Positions 55,660 to 64,000 of a stretch of DNA of 64,000 nt are shown here, in pieces. The stretch is taken from positions 2,655,725-2,719,724 of the forward strand of contig NZ_DF820425.1 in assembly GCF_000617845.2 (NCBI RefSeq), given 5' to 3'. Each line of letters opens with the position of its first letter. Position 1 is the first letter of the stretch. This DNA comes from Bradyrhizobium sp. DOA9 (GTDB lineage: Bacteria > Pseudomonadota > Alphaproteobacteria > Rhizobiales > Xanthobacteraceae). The translations under genes were made by a program, and so were the position numbers. Under the pieces are notes generated by a model. It had not been told where the DNA came from. It searched no databases and saw only the letters and a program-made list of their open reading frames with translations.

Positions 55660-56448
55660 GTGAAATCGCTCGCCATCGCGGCCACGGGCATGAACGCCCA
55701 GCAGACCAACATCGAAGTCATCGCGAACAACATCGCCAACATCAACTCGACCTCCTACAAGCGGGCGCGAGCGGAGTTCACCGATCTGTTCTACCAGATG
55801 GACCGCATGCAGGGCGTCGCGAACACCAACGGCTCCTCGCCGATTCCGGAAGGCGCCAATCTCGGCCTCGGCGTCAAGTCCGCGGCGATCCGCAAGCTGC
55901 ACATCCAGGGCGCGCTGACGCAGACCGGCAATCCCTATGATCTCGCGATCAACGGCCGCGGCTGGTTTCAGGTGCTCGGCCCCAACAACGAGGTGCAATA
56001 CACCCGTGCGGGCTCGTTCAATACCAATGCCAACGGCCAGCTCGTCACGATCGACGGTTACCTGCTGGATCCCGCGATCACCATCCCGCAGGGGACGGTC
56101 GAGGTCACGGTCAATCAGACCGGCCAGGTGTTTGCCAAGCTCGACACGGAGGTGAATCCGCGGCAGATCGGCCAGCTCAACCTCGCCAATTTCGCCAACG
56201 AAGCGGGTCTCGAGCCGCTGGGCAGCAATCTCTACAAGGAGACCACGGCGTCAGGCACGCCGGTCGTCGGCCTGCCCGGCGATGCCGGCTACGGCAAGAT
56301 CAGCCAGAAATGGCTTGAAGCCTCGAACGTCGACCCGGTCAAGGAAATCACCGAGTTGATCTCGGCGCAGCGCGCCTACGAAATGAACGCCAAGGTCATC
56401 CAGGCCTCGGATGAAATGGCCCAGACGGTCTCGAAGGGCATGCGCTAG
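55660..56448 (+). CDS. flgG: Flagellar distal rod protein FlgG
   Basis: A 262-residue rod protein from GTG 55660, which has AAGGAG eight bases upstream; GTG 55651 lies inside that ribosome-binding sequence and is unlikely. Family features are [40 protein letters not shown], the FlgG-type insert [20 protein letters not shown], and the C-terminal [20 protein letters not shown]. The length equals standard FlgG. Confidence 0.95.
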   Translation: MKSLAIAATGMNAQQTNIEVIANNIANINSTSYKRARAEFTDLFYQMDRMQGVANTNGSSPIPEGANLGLGVKSAAIRKLHIQGALTQTGNPYDLAINGRGWFQVLGPNNEVQYTRAGSFNTNANGQLVTIDGYLLDPAITIPQGTVEVTVNQTGQVFAKLDTEVNPRQIGQLNLANFANEAGLEPLGSNLYKETTASGTPVVGLPGDAGYGKISQKWLEASNVDPVKEITELISAQRAYEMNAKVIQASDEMAQTVSKGMR

Positions 56449-56461
56449 CTCCGGTGTCTCG

Positions 56462-56938
56462 ATGTTGAACTGGGTGGGCCTGATCATGCGCGGGTTGGCC
56501 GCCGTGCTGCTGGTTCTCGCCGCGGCGCGGGTCGCCGCGGCCGAGGAGAAGCGGCTTCCGGTGCCGGCCGTCTCGATCCGCGCCGGCGAGCTGATCCGCG
56601 AGGAGATGATCGCCGAGCGCGCCTTCGCGCCGAGCCTGCTCGGCGTCGCCATGTTCATCGACCAACGTCAGGTCCTGGTCGGACGCATGGCGCGGCGCGC
56701 GCTGTTGCCGGGCCAGCCCATTCCAACCAATGCGGTGGAGGATCCCTGGACCGTCGCGCGCGGCGCCATGGTCAAGGTCGTGGTCGAGGACAGCGGCCTG
56801 TCCATCGTCACTTACGGCTCGGCGATGCAGTCGGGTTCAGCCGGCGCGCTGATCCCCCTGCGCAACACGGACACCGGCGTGATCATCAGGGGCGTCGTCC
56901 AGCCGGACGGCACCGTCAAGGTCATGGACGGGTCATGA
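56462..56938 (+). CDS. flgA: Flagellar P-ring assembly chaperone FlgA
   Basis: A 158-residue protein from ATG 56462 with an export signal (MRGLAAVLLVLAAARVAAA). The C-terminal half has the SAF-like fold of FlgA (VARGAMVKVVVEDSGLSIVT, IIRGVVQPDGTVKVM). It is shorter than enterobacterial FlgA (about 220 residues), as usual in alphaproteobacteria. It overlaps flgI by four bases. FlgA assists P-ring (FlgI) polymerisation in the periplasm. Confidence 0.9.
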   Translation: MLNWVGLIMRGLAAVLLVLAAARVAAAEEKRLPVPAVSIRAGELIREEMIAERAFAPSLLGVAMFIDQRQVLVGRMARRALLPGQPIPTNAVEDPWTVARGAMVKVVVEDSGLSIVTYGSAMQSGSAGALIPLRNTDTGVIIRGVVQPDGTVKVMDGS

Positions 56939-58065
56939 TGAGACTCCTGCTTGCGTTCGTCCTGCTGGTGTCGGCCGCCAGCGCCCAAGCCGGCGTCCGC
57001 ATCAAGGACATCGCGGACATCAAGGGTTTGCGCGAGAACCAGATCGTCGGCTACGGCCTCGTCATCGGCCTCAACGGGACCGGCGACACGCTGCGCAATG
57101 CTCCGTTCACCGAACAGTCCCTGCAATCGATGCTCGAGAGCATGGGCATCAACGTCAGGAACGAGACCACGAGCACCAACAACCCCCCGCGTCCGACGAC
57201 GCTGCGCACGCGCAACGTCGCAGCGGTGATGGTGACGGCGGACCTTCCGCCTTCGATCGGACCCGGCGAGCGCATGGACGTCACCGTGTCGTCGCTCGGC
57301 GATGCGACGTCGCTGCTCGGCGGCACGCTGGTGATGACGTCGCTGCGCGCGGCGGACGGCGCCGTCTATGCGGTGGCGCAGGGCGCGATCACGGTCGCCG
57401 GTTACAGCGTCGGCGGCCAGGCGCAGAACGTCAGCCAGGGCACGCCGACGGCCGGACGCATCCCGAACGGTGCGCTGGTCGAACGCGAGGTGCACGGAAG
57501 TCTGCATGAGATGGAATTTCTGGTGCTGCAGCTGAAGAACCCCGACTTCGTCACCGCAACGCGCATCCTCGACGCGGTCAACCGTTACGCCGGCGGCCGC
57601 TACCGCGCGCAGATCGCGTTCGAGCGCGACTACCGCACCATCGTGCTGTCGAAGCCGCGGCATGTCGGCCCTGTCCGCTTCCTCGCCGAGATCGGCGAAT
57701 TGGTGGTCGAGCCGGACACGCCGGCGCGGGTCGTGATCAACGAGCGCACCGGCACGGTCGTCATCGGCCGCGACGTGCGCATATCGACCGTTGCCGTGAC
57801 CCACGGCAATCTGACGGTTCGCGTCACGGAGATGCCGGTCGTATCCCAGCCGGCGCCATTCTCGCGAGGGCAGACGGTGGTCGTTCCGCAGACAGTGGTG
57901 GAGGCCAACGAGGCCGGATCGCAGGTGGCGATCCTCAGTGGGGTCGATCTCCAGCGCCTCGTGCGCGGGCTGAACCAGATCGGCCTCAAGCCGTCAGGGA
58001 TCATCGCGATCCTCCAGGCGATCAAGACGGCAGGCGCGCTCCAGGCCGACGTCATCGTGCAATGA
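56935..58065 (+). CDS. flgI: Flagellar P-ring protein FlgI
   Basis: A 376-residue P-ring subunit with a Sec signal (MMRLLLAFVLLVSAASAQAG). Strong family segments: RIKDIADIKGLRENQIVGYG, LVIGLNGTGDTLRNAPFTEQ, MLESMGINVRN and the late GVDLQRLVRGLNQIGLKPSG. It forms the peptidoglycan ring around the rod. It overlaps flgA by four bases. Confidence 0.96.
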   Translation: MMRLLLAFVLLVSAASAQAGVRIKDIADIKGLRENQIVGYGLVIGLNGTGDTLRNAPFTEQSLQSMLESMGINVRNETTSTNNPPRPTTLRTRNVAAVMVTADLPPSIGPGERMDVTVSSLGDATSLLGGTLVMTSLRAADGAVYAVAQGAITVAGYSVGGQAQNVSQGTPTAGRIPNGALVEREVHGSLHEMEFLVLQLKNPDFVTATRILDAVNRYAGGRYRAQIAFERDYRTIVLSKPRHVGPVRFLAEIGELVVEPDTPARVVINERTGTVVIGRDVRISTVAVTHGNLTVRVTEMPVVSQPAPFSRGQTVVVPQTVVEANEAGSQVAILSGVDLQRLVRGLNQIGLKPSGIIAILQAIKTAGALQADVIVQ

Positions 58066-58096
58066 TGCGCAAGCGTCGTGCAAGCTTGGTCGCTCA

Positions 58097-58879
58097 ATGC
58101 TCAGGTCTGAAGCGAGAATCGCACGCGGCCCGATGCTGAAGCTGGATCACAAAGTCAAACTCCTCCTGCTGGCCGCGGCAACCATGCTGGCGAGTGTCTC
58201 GCCGGTGCTCGCCCTCGACGAGGCCAGGTCGTCGAAGCCACTCAACCTGCTCTCCTTCGCCCGCGGACCGCAGAAGCCGCAGTCGCCCGCCAGCGCGATA
58301 CCTGGCGACAATGCTGCGGTCCGGGCCACGGCATGGGCGGCTGAAGATTCGAGCCCCGTCGTCACCGGTGCGGTGCCGGAGACGCCGACACCTGCGCCCG
58401 CAGCGGTCCGTCCGGCCAAGCCCGGCAGCGTCACGGCGCCGCCGAAGCCTGCACCGCCGCAGGCTGCGCCGGCCCCCGACAACGAAATCGCGCTGTTCTG
58501 CAGCAACGTCGCCGATCCCGCCGTCGACGCCAGGCTGGCCTGGCAGCTCAAGGAGCTCGAGAAGGCGGAGAGCCTGCTGCGCGAGCGCATCGCCGAAGTC
58601 GAGGCCAAGCGCGTCGAATACGAGAAATGGATGGTGTTGCGCGACGACTTCCTGAAGAAGGCCGAAGCGAGCGTGGTCGAGATCTATTCGCGCATGAAGC
58701 CCGAAGCTGCGGCGACCCAGATCGCCGGCATGGCCGACGAGACCGCCGCCGCCGTGCTCGCCAAGCTCAGCCCGCGCAGCTCGAGCGCGATCTTCAACGA
58801 GATGGACACGGCACGCGCGGCGCACCTCGCCGACCTGCTCGGCGGCATGCGTCGCGTGGACGACGGAAAGAGCAAATAG
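58097..58879 (+). CDS. motE: MotE family protein (magnesium transporter MgtE N-terminal-like fold)
   Basis: A 260-residue protein from ATG 58097 (ATG 58133 is possible). It has a hydrophobic export signal (VKLLLLAAATMLASVSPVLA), a proline-rich linker, a coiled coil (LAWQLKELEKAESLLRERIA) and a C-terminal domain like MgtE N-terminus (AEASVVEIYSRMKPEAAATQ, followed by ETAAAVLAKLSPRSSSAIFN). MotE was named in Sinorhizobium as a periplasmic chaperone for the stator. It lies between flgI and flgH, the typical rhizobial order. Confidence 0.85.
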   Translation: MLRSEARIARGPMLKLDHKVKLLLLAAATMLASVSPVLALDEARSSKPLNLLSFARGPQKPQSPASAIPGDNAAVRATAWAAEDSSPVVTGAVPETPTPAPAAVRPAKPGSVTAPPKPAPPQAAPAPDNEIALFCSNVADPAVDARLAWQLKELEKAESLLRERIAEVEAKRVEYEKWMVLRDDFLKKAEASVVEIYSRMKPEAAATQIAGMADETAAAVLAKLSPRSSSAIFNEMDTARAAHLADLLGGMRRVDDGKSK

Positions 58880-59587
58880 ATGACCAAGCCGATCCTCATC
58901 CCCTCGCTGCTCGCGGTCTCCGTGCTCCTGGCCGGATGCTATCATGATCCGGCCGAGGTGCTGACCGGTCCGCAGATGTCGCCTGTCGGCAGCGGCCTGC
59001 GGATGCAGGCCGATCCGATCCCGGTGACGCCGCGCATGCGGACGCCCGTCAGCTACCGCTCCACCTGGGACGACGGCACCGATCTCTACCGCGATCCGCG
59101 CGCGCGCCGCACCGGCGACGTCGTGACGGTGATCATCTCGATGCAGGACAAGGCCAAGCTCGACAACAAGACCGGCCGCTCGCGCGACTCGCAGGTCAAG
59201 TTCGGGCTCGACTGGCTGATGGACATCGCCGGATGGAACGACACGGGTTCGGCCAACGCCAATCTCAGCACCAACACCCAGATCAAGGGCAATGGCCAGA
59301 TCGACCGCACCGAGGACATCAGGCTCTCGATCGCGGCCGTCGTCACCGACGTACTGCCGAACGGCAACATGATGATCAGCGGTTCGCAGGAGTTTCGCGT
59401 CAACACGGAGATGCGCGTACTCAAGGTCGGTGGCATCGTGCGTCCGCGCGATATCTCGCGGACCAACACCATCTCCTACGAAAAGATCGCCGAGGCGCGC
59501 GTCTCCTATGGCGGCCGCGGCAATCTGTCGGACGTGCAGCAGCCTGGATGGGGACACCGGATCTATGACGCCGTGGCACCGTTCTGA
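58880..59587 (+). CDS. flgH: Flagellar L-ring lipoprotein FlgH
   Basis: A 235-residue outer-membrane L-ring protein. Its lipobox (LLAGC, cysteine about residue 20) marks it as a lipoprotein. Family motifs are RRTGDVVTVIISMQDKAKLD, then the INGQIDRTEDIRLSIAAVVTD-like strand and the MMISGSQEFRVNTEMRVLKV motif. It starts directly after motE. Confidence 0.95.
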   Translation: MTKPILIPSLLAVSVLLAGCYHDPAEVLTGPQMSPVGSGLRMQADPIPVTPRMRTPVSYRSTWDDGTDLYRDPRARRTGDVVTVIISMQDKAKLDNKTGRSRDSQVKFGLDWLMDIAGWNDTGSANANLSTNTQIKGNGQIDRTEDIRLSIAAVVTDVLPNGNMMISGSQEFRVNTEMRVLKVGGIVRPRDISRTNTISYEKIAEARVSYGGRGNLSDVQQPGWGHRIYDAVAPF

Positions 59588-59614
59588 GGTCCGAGCCGGC
59601 CGGACTGCGCCGCG

Positions 59615-60073
59615 ATGGCGGGGGACCCCATGCGCCTGATCGCCGCCATCGTCGTGCTGACCCTGATCGCGATCGGCGCGGGGGCGATTGCCGGCCTGCA
59701 TCTGATCGCCACCGCCGAGCGCGTCGCCGATGCCAAGAAGAGCGCCACGCCGCCGCCGATCGCCTCGAGCTACGCCGGCAGCGCGCGGCTCAGGAAATTG
59801 TCCCCGATCGTGACCAATCTCGCCGCGCCGGCCAACAACTGGGCGCGCATCGAAGCCTCGATGGTGACCGACAGCATGAGCGACGAGGATGCCGGCATTC
59901 TGGCCGCCCATATCAGCGAGGACATCGTGACCTATCTGCGCTCGGCGACGGTGGCGCAGTTCGAGGGATCGCGCGGGCTCCAGCATCTGCGCGACGACCT
60001 GACCGAGCGCGCCAATATCCGCTCGTCGGGCAAGGTCCGCGAATTGATCATCGAGACGCTGGTGATTCAGTGA
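59615..60073 (+). CDS. fliL: Flagellar basal body-associated protein FliL
   Basis: A 152-residue single-pass membrane protein (AAIVVLTLIAIGAGAIAGLH near residues 10-29) with a periplasmic FliL-like domain (MVTDSMSDEDAGILAAHISE, followed by RDDLTERANIRSSGKVRELI, ETLVIQ at the end). The start could be ATG 59630 (MRLIAAIV). FliL associates with the stator. It overlaps fliP by four bases. Confidence 0.88.
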   Translation: MAGDPMRLIAAIVVLTLIAIGAGAIAGLHLIATAERVADAKKSATPPPIASSYAGSARLRKLSPIVTNLAAPANNWARIEASMVTDSMSDEDAGILAAHISEDIVTYLRSATVAQFEGSRGLQHLRDDLTERANIRSSGKVRELIIETLVIQ

Positions 60074-60810
60074 GAGTGAAAGTCCTGCTGCTCGCGCTGG
60101 TTCTGGTCGTGCTGCCCGAAGCGGCGCTGGCCCAGATTCCCGACCTGAATTCCCTGCTGCCGCCCGGAAACGGCTCGACCAGCGGCCGGATCATCCAGCT
60201 GATGGCGCTGATCACGGTGCTGTCGGTGGCGCCGGGGCTGCTCATCATGGTGACGAGCTTCACGCGATTTGCGGTGGCGCTGTCGTTCCTGCGCGCCGGT
60301 CTCGGGCTCCAGACCACGCCGGCCAATCTGGTGCTGATCAGCCTCGCGCTGTTCATGACCTTCTACGTCATGGCGCCGACCTTCGACCGCGCCTGGGAGA
60401 CCGGCGTGCAGCCGCTGATGAAGAACGAGATCTCGGAGGAGGAGGCTTATCTGAAGATCACCGATCCGTTCCGGGAGTTCATGCTGGCCCATGTCCGCGA
60501 CAAGGATCTCCAGACCTTCGAAGCGCTCGCCGCCGAAAGCTTCCGCAGGAAATTCGACGACAAGCGGATCGATCTGCGCGTCATCATTCCGGCCTTCATG
60601 ATCTCCGAGCTCAGGCGCTCGTTCGAGATCGGATTCCTCATCATCCTGCCGTTCCTGGTGATCGACATGATCGTGGCGACGCTGACCATGTCGATGGGCA
60701 TGATGATGATGCCGCCGACGATCCTCGCGCTGCCGTTCAAGATGTTGTTCTTCGTGCTGATCGACGGCTGGAACCTGCTCGCCTCCGGACTGGTGCGGTC
60801 GTTCTCGTAA
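60070..60810 (+). CDS. fliP: Flagellar export apparatus protein FliP
   Basis: A 246-residue export-gate protein starting with GTG 60070. It has a signal-like N-terminus (LLALVLVVLPEAALA), the family motif ALITVLSVAPGLLIMVTSFT and the FLIILPFLVIDMIVATLTMS segment before the last hydrophobic helix. FliP, FliQ and FliR form the core channel; FliQ/FliR are not in the window. Confidence 0.95.
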   Translation: MRVKVLLLALVLVVLPEAALAQIPDLNSLLPPGNGSTSGRIIQLMALITVLSVAPGLLIMVTSFTRFAVALSFLRAGLGLQTTPANLVLISLALFMTFYVMAPTFDRAWETGVQPLMKNEISEEEAYLKITDPFREFMLAHVRDKDLQTFEALAAESFRRKFDDKRIDLRVIIPAFMISELRRSFEIGFLIILPFLVIDMIVATLTMSMGMMMMPPTILALPFKMLFFVLIDGWNLLASGLVRSFS

Positions 60811-60984
60811 CAGCGGCGATCGCCGATCGGCCCGCTATGGTTAAGCAATGTGCGCTGGATATGGTTAGCAGTCCGTAATATTAACTATATGATTTTATTG
60901 GGTAATTCAGGCCGGCTTTAAGCTGGAGGCAAGATTCGGCGTGCTAGCAATGCGGCACGGCGGATTGGACCCACCCACATCAGT

Positions 60985-61074
60985 CCAAAGGCATGATGCC
61001 GCCCCTCCGTACCGGTGAAAGCCCGGTATGTCCCCTCGTGAAAATGTATCGCGTACAAAAAAGGGACATTCGCA
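60985..61074 (+). promoter_or_regulatory. Conserved flagellin mRNA leader 1 (putative RBS-sequestering)
   Basis: The leader carries AAAGGCATGATGCCGCCC, a stem TACCGG/CCGGTA (61010-61015 with 61023-61028, loop TGAAAGC), and the segment ATGTCCC (61028-61034), which is an exact reverse complement of GGGACAT (61063-61069). The latter contains the ribosome-binding sequence five bases before the start codon. All elements recur in the second flagellin leader. Confidence 0.6.
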
Positions 61075-61983
61075 ATGTCAAGCCTGCTTACGAACTCGAC
61101 CGCCATGACCGCACTCCAGACCCTGCGGTCTGTGGGTTCGCAACTCTCCACCACGCAGAACCGGATCTCCACCGGTCAGCGCGTGGCCACCGCTTCGGAC
61201 AACGCCGCCTATTGGTCGATCGCCACCTCGATGCGCGCCGACAACGCCGCGCTCTCCGCCGTCTCCGACTCGCTCGGTCTGTCGGCTGCGACCGTCGATA
61301 CCGAATATACCGCGCTGACCACGGTCATCGGTGACAAGGAGTCCGGCCTGACCAAGCTCCAGTCGCTGCTGGTCCAGGCGAAGACCGCCGGTATCGACCG
61401 CACCAAGATCCAGGCGGACGTCACCCAGATCCAGCAACAGATGAAGAGCACGGCGAATGCCGCGACCTTCAACGGCATCAACTGGTTGAGCACGACGACC
61501 GGCACCACGCCGACGAGCTTCAGCCTGGTGTCGTCGTATTCTCGCGTCGGCGGCACGCCCACCATCGGCTCCATCACCGTGACGACCGCCAACTACACGC
61601 TCTACTCCACGACGCAGACCGGTATCCTGGACACCGTGGCCGGCAGCGCCTCGGTCGACACGATCAACATCGCCGCGCTGACCGACTCGGCCGCCGATCA
61701 GACCACGCTCGATGGCTACATCGCGCAGGTCACGACCGCCATCAACTCGGTGGCCGCGTCCGCCGCCAATCTCGGTGCCGTCAAGAACCGTATTTCGACC
61801 AACACGGAGTTCGTGAAGTCGCTGATGGACTCGGTTGACCGCGGTGTCGGCCAGCTCGTCGACGCGGACATGAATGCGGAATCCACCCGCCTTGCCGCGC
61901 TGCAGGTTCAGCAGCAACTCGGCGTTCAGGCGCTCTCGATCGCCAACAACAGCAGCCAGAGCATCCTGTCGCTGTTCCGCTAA
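61075..61983 (+). CDS. Flagellin (first copy)
   Basis: A 302-residue flagellin. The N-terminal NSTAMTALQTLRSVGSQLST and QNRISTGQRVATASDNAAYW, and C-terminal AESTRLAALQVQQQLGVQAL, SIANNSSQSILSLFR are the filament-core helices (D0/D1). The central domain is reduced, giving a filament protein of about 31 kDa. This size matches the thin, lateral flagellin (LafA) of Bradyrhizobium as I recall it, while the thick-flagellum flagellins are much larger. Followed by a terminator at 62001. Confidence 0.95.
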   Translation: MSSLLTNSTAMTALQTLRSVGSQLSTTQNRISTGQRVATASDNAAYWSIATSMRADNAALSAVSDSLGLSAATVDTEYTALTTVIGDKESGLTKLQSLLVQAKTAGIDRTKIQADVTQIQQQMKSTANAATFNGINWLSTTTGTTPTSFSLVSSYSRVGGTPTIGSITVTTANYTLYSTTQTGILDTVAGSASVDTINIAALTDSAADQTTLDGYIAQVTTAINSVAASAANLGAVKNRISTNTEFVKSLMDSVDRGVGQLVDADMNAESTRLAALQVQQQLGVQALSIANNSSQSILSLFR

Positions 61984-62000
61984 GGCTTCGATCATCGGGG

Positions 62001-62032
62001 GGGCCGCGCTTCTCGCAAAGCGCGGCCCTTTT
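62001..62032 (+). terminator. Rho-independent terminator after first flagellin gene
   Basis: An 11-base perfect stem (62001-62011 with 62018-62028), a six-base loop, then TTTT. It makes the first flagellin gene a separate transcription unit. Confidence 0.92.
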
Positions 62033-62165
62033 GCTTGGCGCGACCACGCACCCAGTTTCCGCTGCCTGTTGCGGCGGAAACACAGAGCCACAAGCCCCGC
62101 ACAAGCTTCGCTCGTTAACCTCGCCGCTACGACAGATTGGGCCTTGAACCCGCGTTTGCGGCACG

Positions 62166-62248
62166 CCCAAAGGCATGACGCCGCCCTGTCGTACCGGTGC
62201 AAGCCCGGTATGTCCCCAACTCAAGTCAATCTTCAAAGGGACATCAAA
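62166..62248 (+). promoter_or_regulatory. Conserved flagellin mRNA leader 2 (putative RBS-sequestering)
   Basis: Same element order as leader 1: AAAGGCATGACGCCGCCC, a stem TACCGG/CCGGTA (62192-62197 with 62205-62210), ATGTCCC (62210-62216) and its exact reverse complement GGGACAT (62238-62244), 4 bases before the start codon. The spacer between the last two elements differs in length and sequence from leader 1, so the pairing is conserved while the intervening sequence is not. Confidence 0.6.
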
Positions 62249-63163
62249 ATGGGTTCTAGCCTTCTCACCAACTCCTCCGCCATGACCGCGCTCCAGACCC
62301 TGCGGTCTGTCAGCGCGCAACTCGCCACCACGCAGAACCGGATCTCCACCGGTCAGCGCGTGTCCACCGCTTCGGACAACGCCGCCTATTGGTCGATCGC
62401 GACCTCGATGCGCTCCGACAACGCTGCGCTGTCGGCGGTCTCGGACTCGCTCGGCCTGTCGGCCGCGACCGTCGACACCGAATATACCGCTCTGACTTCG
62501 GTGATCGGCGACAAGGAATCCGGCCTGACCAAGCTCCAGGCGCTGCTGGTCCAGTCCAAGACCGCCGGTATCGACCGCACCAAGATCCAGGCCGACATCA
62601 CCCAGATCCAGCAGGACATGAAGCTGAAGGCCAACTCGGCGACCTTCAACGGCATCAACTGGCTGAGCACCACGACGGGCACCACACCGACGAGCTTCAA
62701 CCTGGTGTCGTCCTACTCGCGTGTCGGCGGCACGCCGACCATCGGCTCGATCACGGTGACGACCGCCAATTACACGCTCTACTCGACCACGCAGACCGGC
62801 ATCCTGGACACCGTGGCCGGCAGCGCCTCGGTCGACACGATCAACATCTCCGCGCTGACCGACTCGGCGGCCGACCAGACCACGCTCGATGCCTACATCG
62901 CGCAGGTCACCGCGGCGATCAACTCGGTGGCTTCGGCCGCTGCCGATCTCGGTGCGGTCAAGAACCGCATCTCGACCAACTCGGAGTTCGTCAAGACCCT
63001 GATGGACTCCGTGGATCGCGGTGTCGGCCAGCTCGTCGACGCGGACATGAACGCGGAATCGACCCGCCTTCAGGCCCTGCAGACCCAGCAACAGCTCGGC
63101 GTTCAGGCGCTCTCGATCGCCAACCAGAACAGCCAGAGCATCCTGTCGCTGTTCCGCGGCTAA
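62249..63163 (+). CDS. Flagellin (second copy)
   Basis: A 304-residue flagellin from ATG 62249, nearly identical in layout and most of its sequence to the first copy; differences are scattered, e.g. QLATTQN against QLSTTQN and MKLKANSATF against MKSTANAATF. Core helices at both ends are conserved (NRISTGQRVSTASDNAAYWS, LGVQALSIANQNSQSILSLF). The pair is a tandem duplication that includes the leader region. Probably lateral-type flagellin by size. Confidence 0.95.
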   Translation: MGSSLLTNSSAMTALQTLRSVSAQLATTQNRISTGQRVSTASDNAAYWSIATSMRSDNAALSAVSDSLGLSAATVDTEYTALTSVIGDKESGLTKLQALLVQSKTAGIDRTKIQADITQIQQDMKLKANSATFNGINWLSTTTGTTPTSFNLVSSYSRVGGTPTIGSITVTTANYTLYSTTQTGILDTVAGSASVDTINISALTDSAADQTTLDAYIAQVTAAINSVASAAADLGAVKNRISTNSEFVKTLMDSVDRGVGQLVDADMNAESTRLQALQTQQQLGVQALSIANQNSQSILSLFRG

Positions 63164-63466
63164 GCGGCGCTTTCGAAAACGACCGTGCTCCCTCAGGGAG
63201 CACGGTCCCCGCCGTGATGGTGGGCACGCCGACGCGCGATGTGCCGGCAATCGATCTCCCGACGCCAGACGTCTTGCGACACGTCGCAGCCGCTCGGGCT
63301 GCCGCGCGCCCGAGCGCTCGCTCGTGGCCGCCCAACCGATTGCGCCACCCCGTCTGGTAAAATTGCAACGCCTCGCCAGCGAACTGACACATTCGCGGTC
63401 CCGCGCAACCTTCAGACAAGGTTGGCAGCTGAGTGTCCTTAACCATTCGCATTGGTACGAGGTCAT
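63164..63466. other. Intergenic region with hairpin before fliF
   Basis: Just after the second flagellin there is a 12-base perfect stem (63181-63192 with 63196-63207, loop TCA) without a T-run, likely a terminator or processing hairpin. The rest presumably holds the fliF promoter; no clear box was identified. Confidence 0.5.
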
Positions 63467-64000
63467 ATGCTCAGTCGTGCGCAGATACAGCAACTGCTCA
63501 ACAATCTGCTGGAGCTTGGGCCGCGGCGCCTGATGGCCTTGGGACTGATCGGCTTTGCGGTTCTCGTCACCGTCGTCGGCGGCGCCTATTATCTCAGCCG
63601 GCCCGAGTTCGAAACGCTCTACACCGGCCTCACCCGCGAAGACGTGACGCGCATCGGCGCGGCACTGCGCGAGCAGAACATCACCTTCGACGTCAATTCT
63701 GCCGGCGATGCGGTCTCGGTGCGCCCGAGCCAGACCATGCAGGCGCGGATGCTGCTGGCCGAGAAGGGGCTGCCGACCAGCGCCAATTCCGGTTACGAGC
63801 TGTTCGACAAGATCGGCTCGCTCGGGCTGACCTCGTTCATGCAGGAGGTCACCAAGCTGCGCGCGCTCGAGGGCGAGATCGCCCGCACCGTCCAGCTGAT
63901 GAAGGGCGTGAAAGCGGCGCGCGTGCACATCGTGCTGCCGGTGCGCGGCTCGTTCCGCGCGACGCAGCAGCCGCCTTCGGCGTCGGTCGTGCTGCGCACC
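63467..64000 (+). CDS. fliF: Flagellar MS-ring protein FliF, N-terminal part
   Basis: The first 178 codons of fliF, running off the window edge. The start ATG 63467 begins MLSRAQIQQLLNNLLELGPR, followed by a transmembrane helix (LMALGLIGFAVLVTVVGGAYYL) and the periplasmic ring-building domain, with ETLYTGLTREDVTRIGAALR, EKGLPTSANSGYELFDKIGS and ALEGEIARTVQLMKGVKAAR as typical motifs. FliF forms the membrane ring that anchors the switch and export apparatus. Confidence 0.95.
   Translation, partial: MLSRAQIQQLLNNLLELGPRRLMALGLIGFAVLVTVVGGAYYLSRPEFETLYTGLTREDVTRIGAALREQNITFDVNSAGDAVSVRPSQTMQARMLLAEKGLPTSANSGYELFDKIGSLGLTSFMQEVTKLRALEGEIARTVQLMKGVKAARVHIVLPVRGSFRATQQPPSASVVLRT

Noticed and set aside
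61781..63928. Long minus-strand frame across the flagellins and start of fliF
   Set aside because: Shadow of the two flagellin genes; the apparent internal repeats only reflect the flagellin duplication.

Overview
The window looks like chromosome from a Bradyrhizobium-like alphaproteobacterium. This is inferred from high GC content, many ABC/Liv-type importers, typical rhizobial small proteins (DUF2934 family), dense families of palindromic dispersed repeats, and a two-flagellin, alphaproteobacterial flagellar cluster that includes motE and DUF1217/DUF6468-type genes. No rRNA, complete tRNA, CRISPR array or intact prophage is visible.

Layout. 1-5.5 kb: the 3' end of a TRAP-transporter permease, then a minus-strand carbohydrate-uptake operon (MalE/F/G/K-type ABC transporter) ending in an SMP-30/gluconolactonase-like lactonase. 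5.5-6.9 kb: a gene-poor stretch with a 3' half of a tRNA-Lys(CTT), probably the scar of an integrated island. 6.9-20 kb: an Lrp-type regulator divergent from a long plus-strand catabolic cluster (two enoyl-CoA hydratases, a creatininase-family amidohydrolase, a luciferase-like monooxygenase, an acyl-CoA ligase, a VOC protein and a flavin reductase), followed by a complete five-gene Liv-type importer and a convergent AraC-type regulator. The whole looks like an uptake-and-degradation island for one unidentified carboxylic or aromatic compound. 20-24.2 kb: poorly coding DNA, a VOC gene, a membrane-anchored orphan, a 0.8-kb dispersed repeat and a truncated IS5-type transposase.

24.2-27.9 kb: a sugar isomerase/epimerase, a Gfo/Idh/MocA dehydrogenase and an acyl-CoA dehydrogenase. 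27.9-30.5 kb: several very short orphan genes between hairpin repeats. 30.5-40.5 kb: a cluster with three substrate-binding proteins of three different families (DppA-like, MetQ-like, LivK-like), a luciferase-like monooxygenase, two carboxymuconolactone/AhpD-type proteins, and one set of Liv membrane/ATPase components with a fused LivH-LivM permease. 40.5-46.6 kb: a HerA-like ATPase, a LysE exporter, a ketopantoate-reductase-like protein, a second copy of the 0.8-kb repeat and a MarR regulator.

46.6-64 kb: a flagellar cluster. fliI-flgF-DUF1217 point left; motA-fliM-DUF6468-fliN-fliG-flhB-flgB-flgC-fliE-flgG-flgA-flgI-motE-flgH-fliL-fliP point right, followed by two tandem ~300-residue flagellin genes and the start of fliF. 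The small flagellins suggest the thin (lateral) flagellum of a dual-flagellum Bradyrhizobium; this is inference from family knowledge. Both flagellin genes share a leader in which a conserved 7-base segment can pair with the ribosome-binding site, which may be a translational control element.
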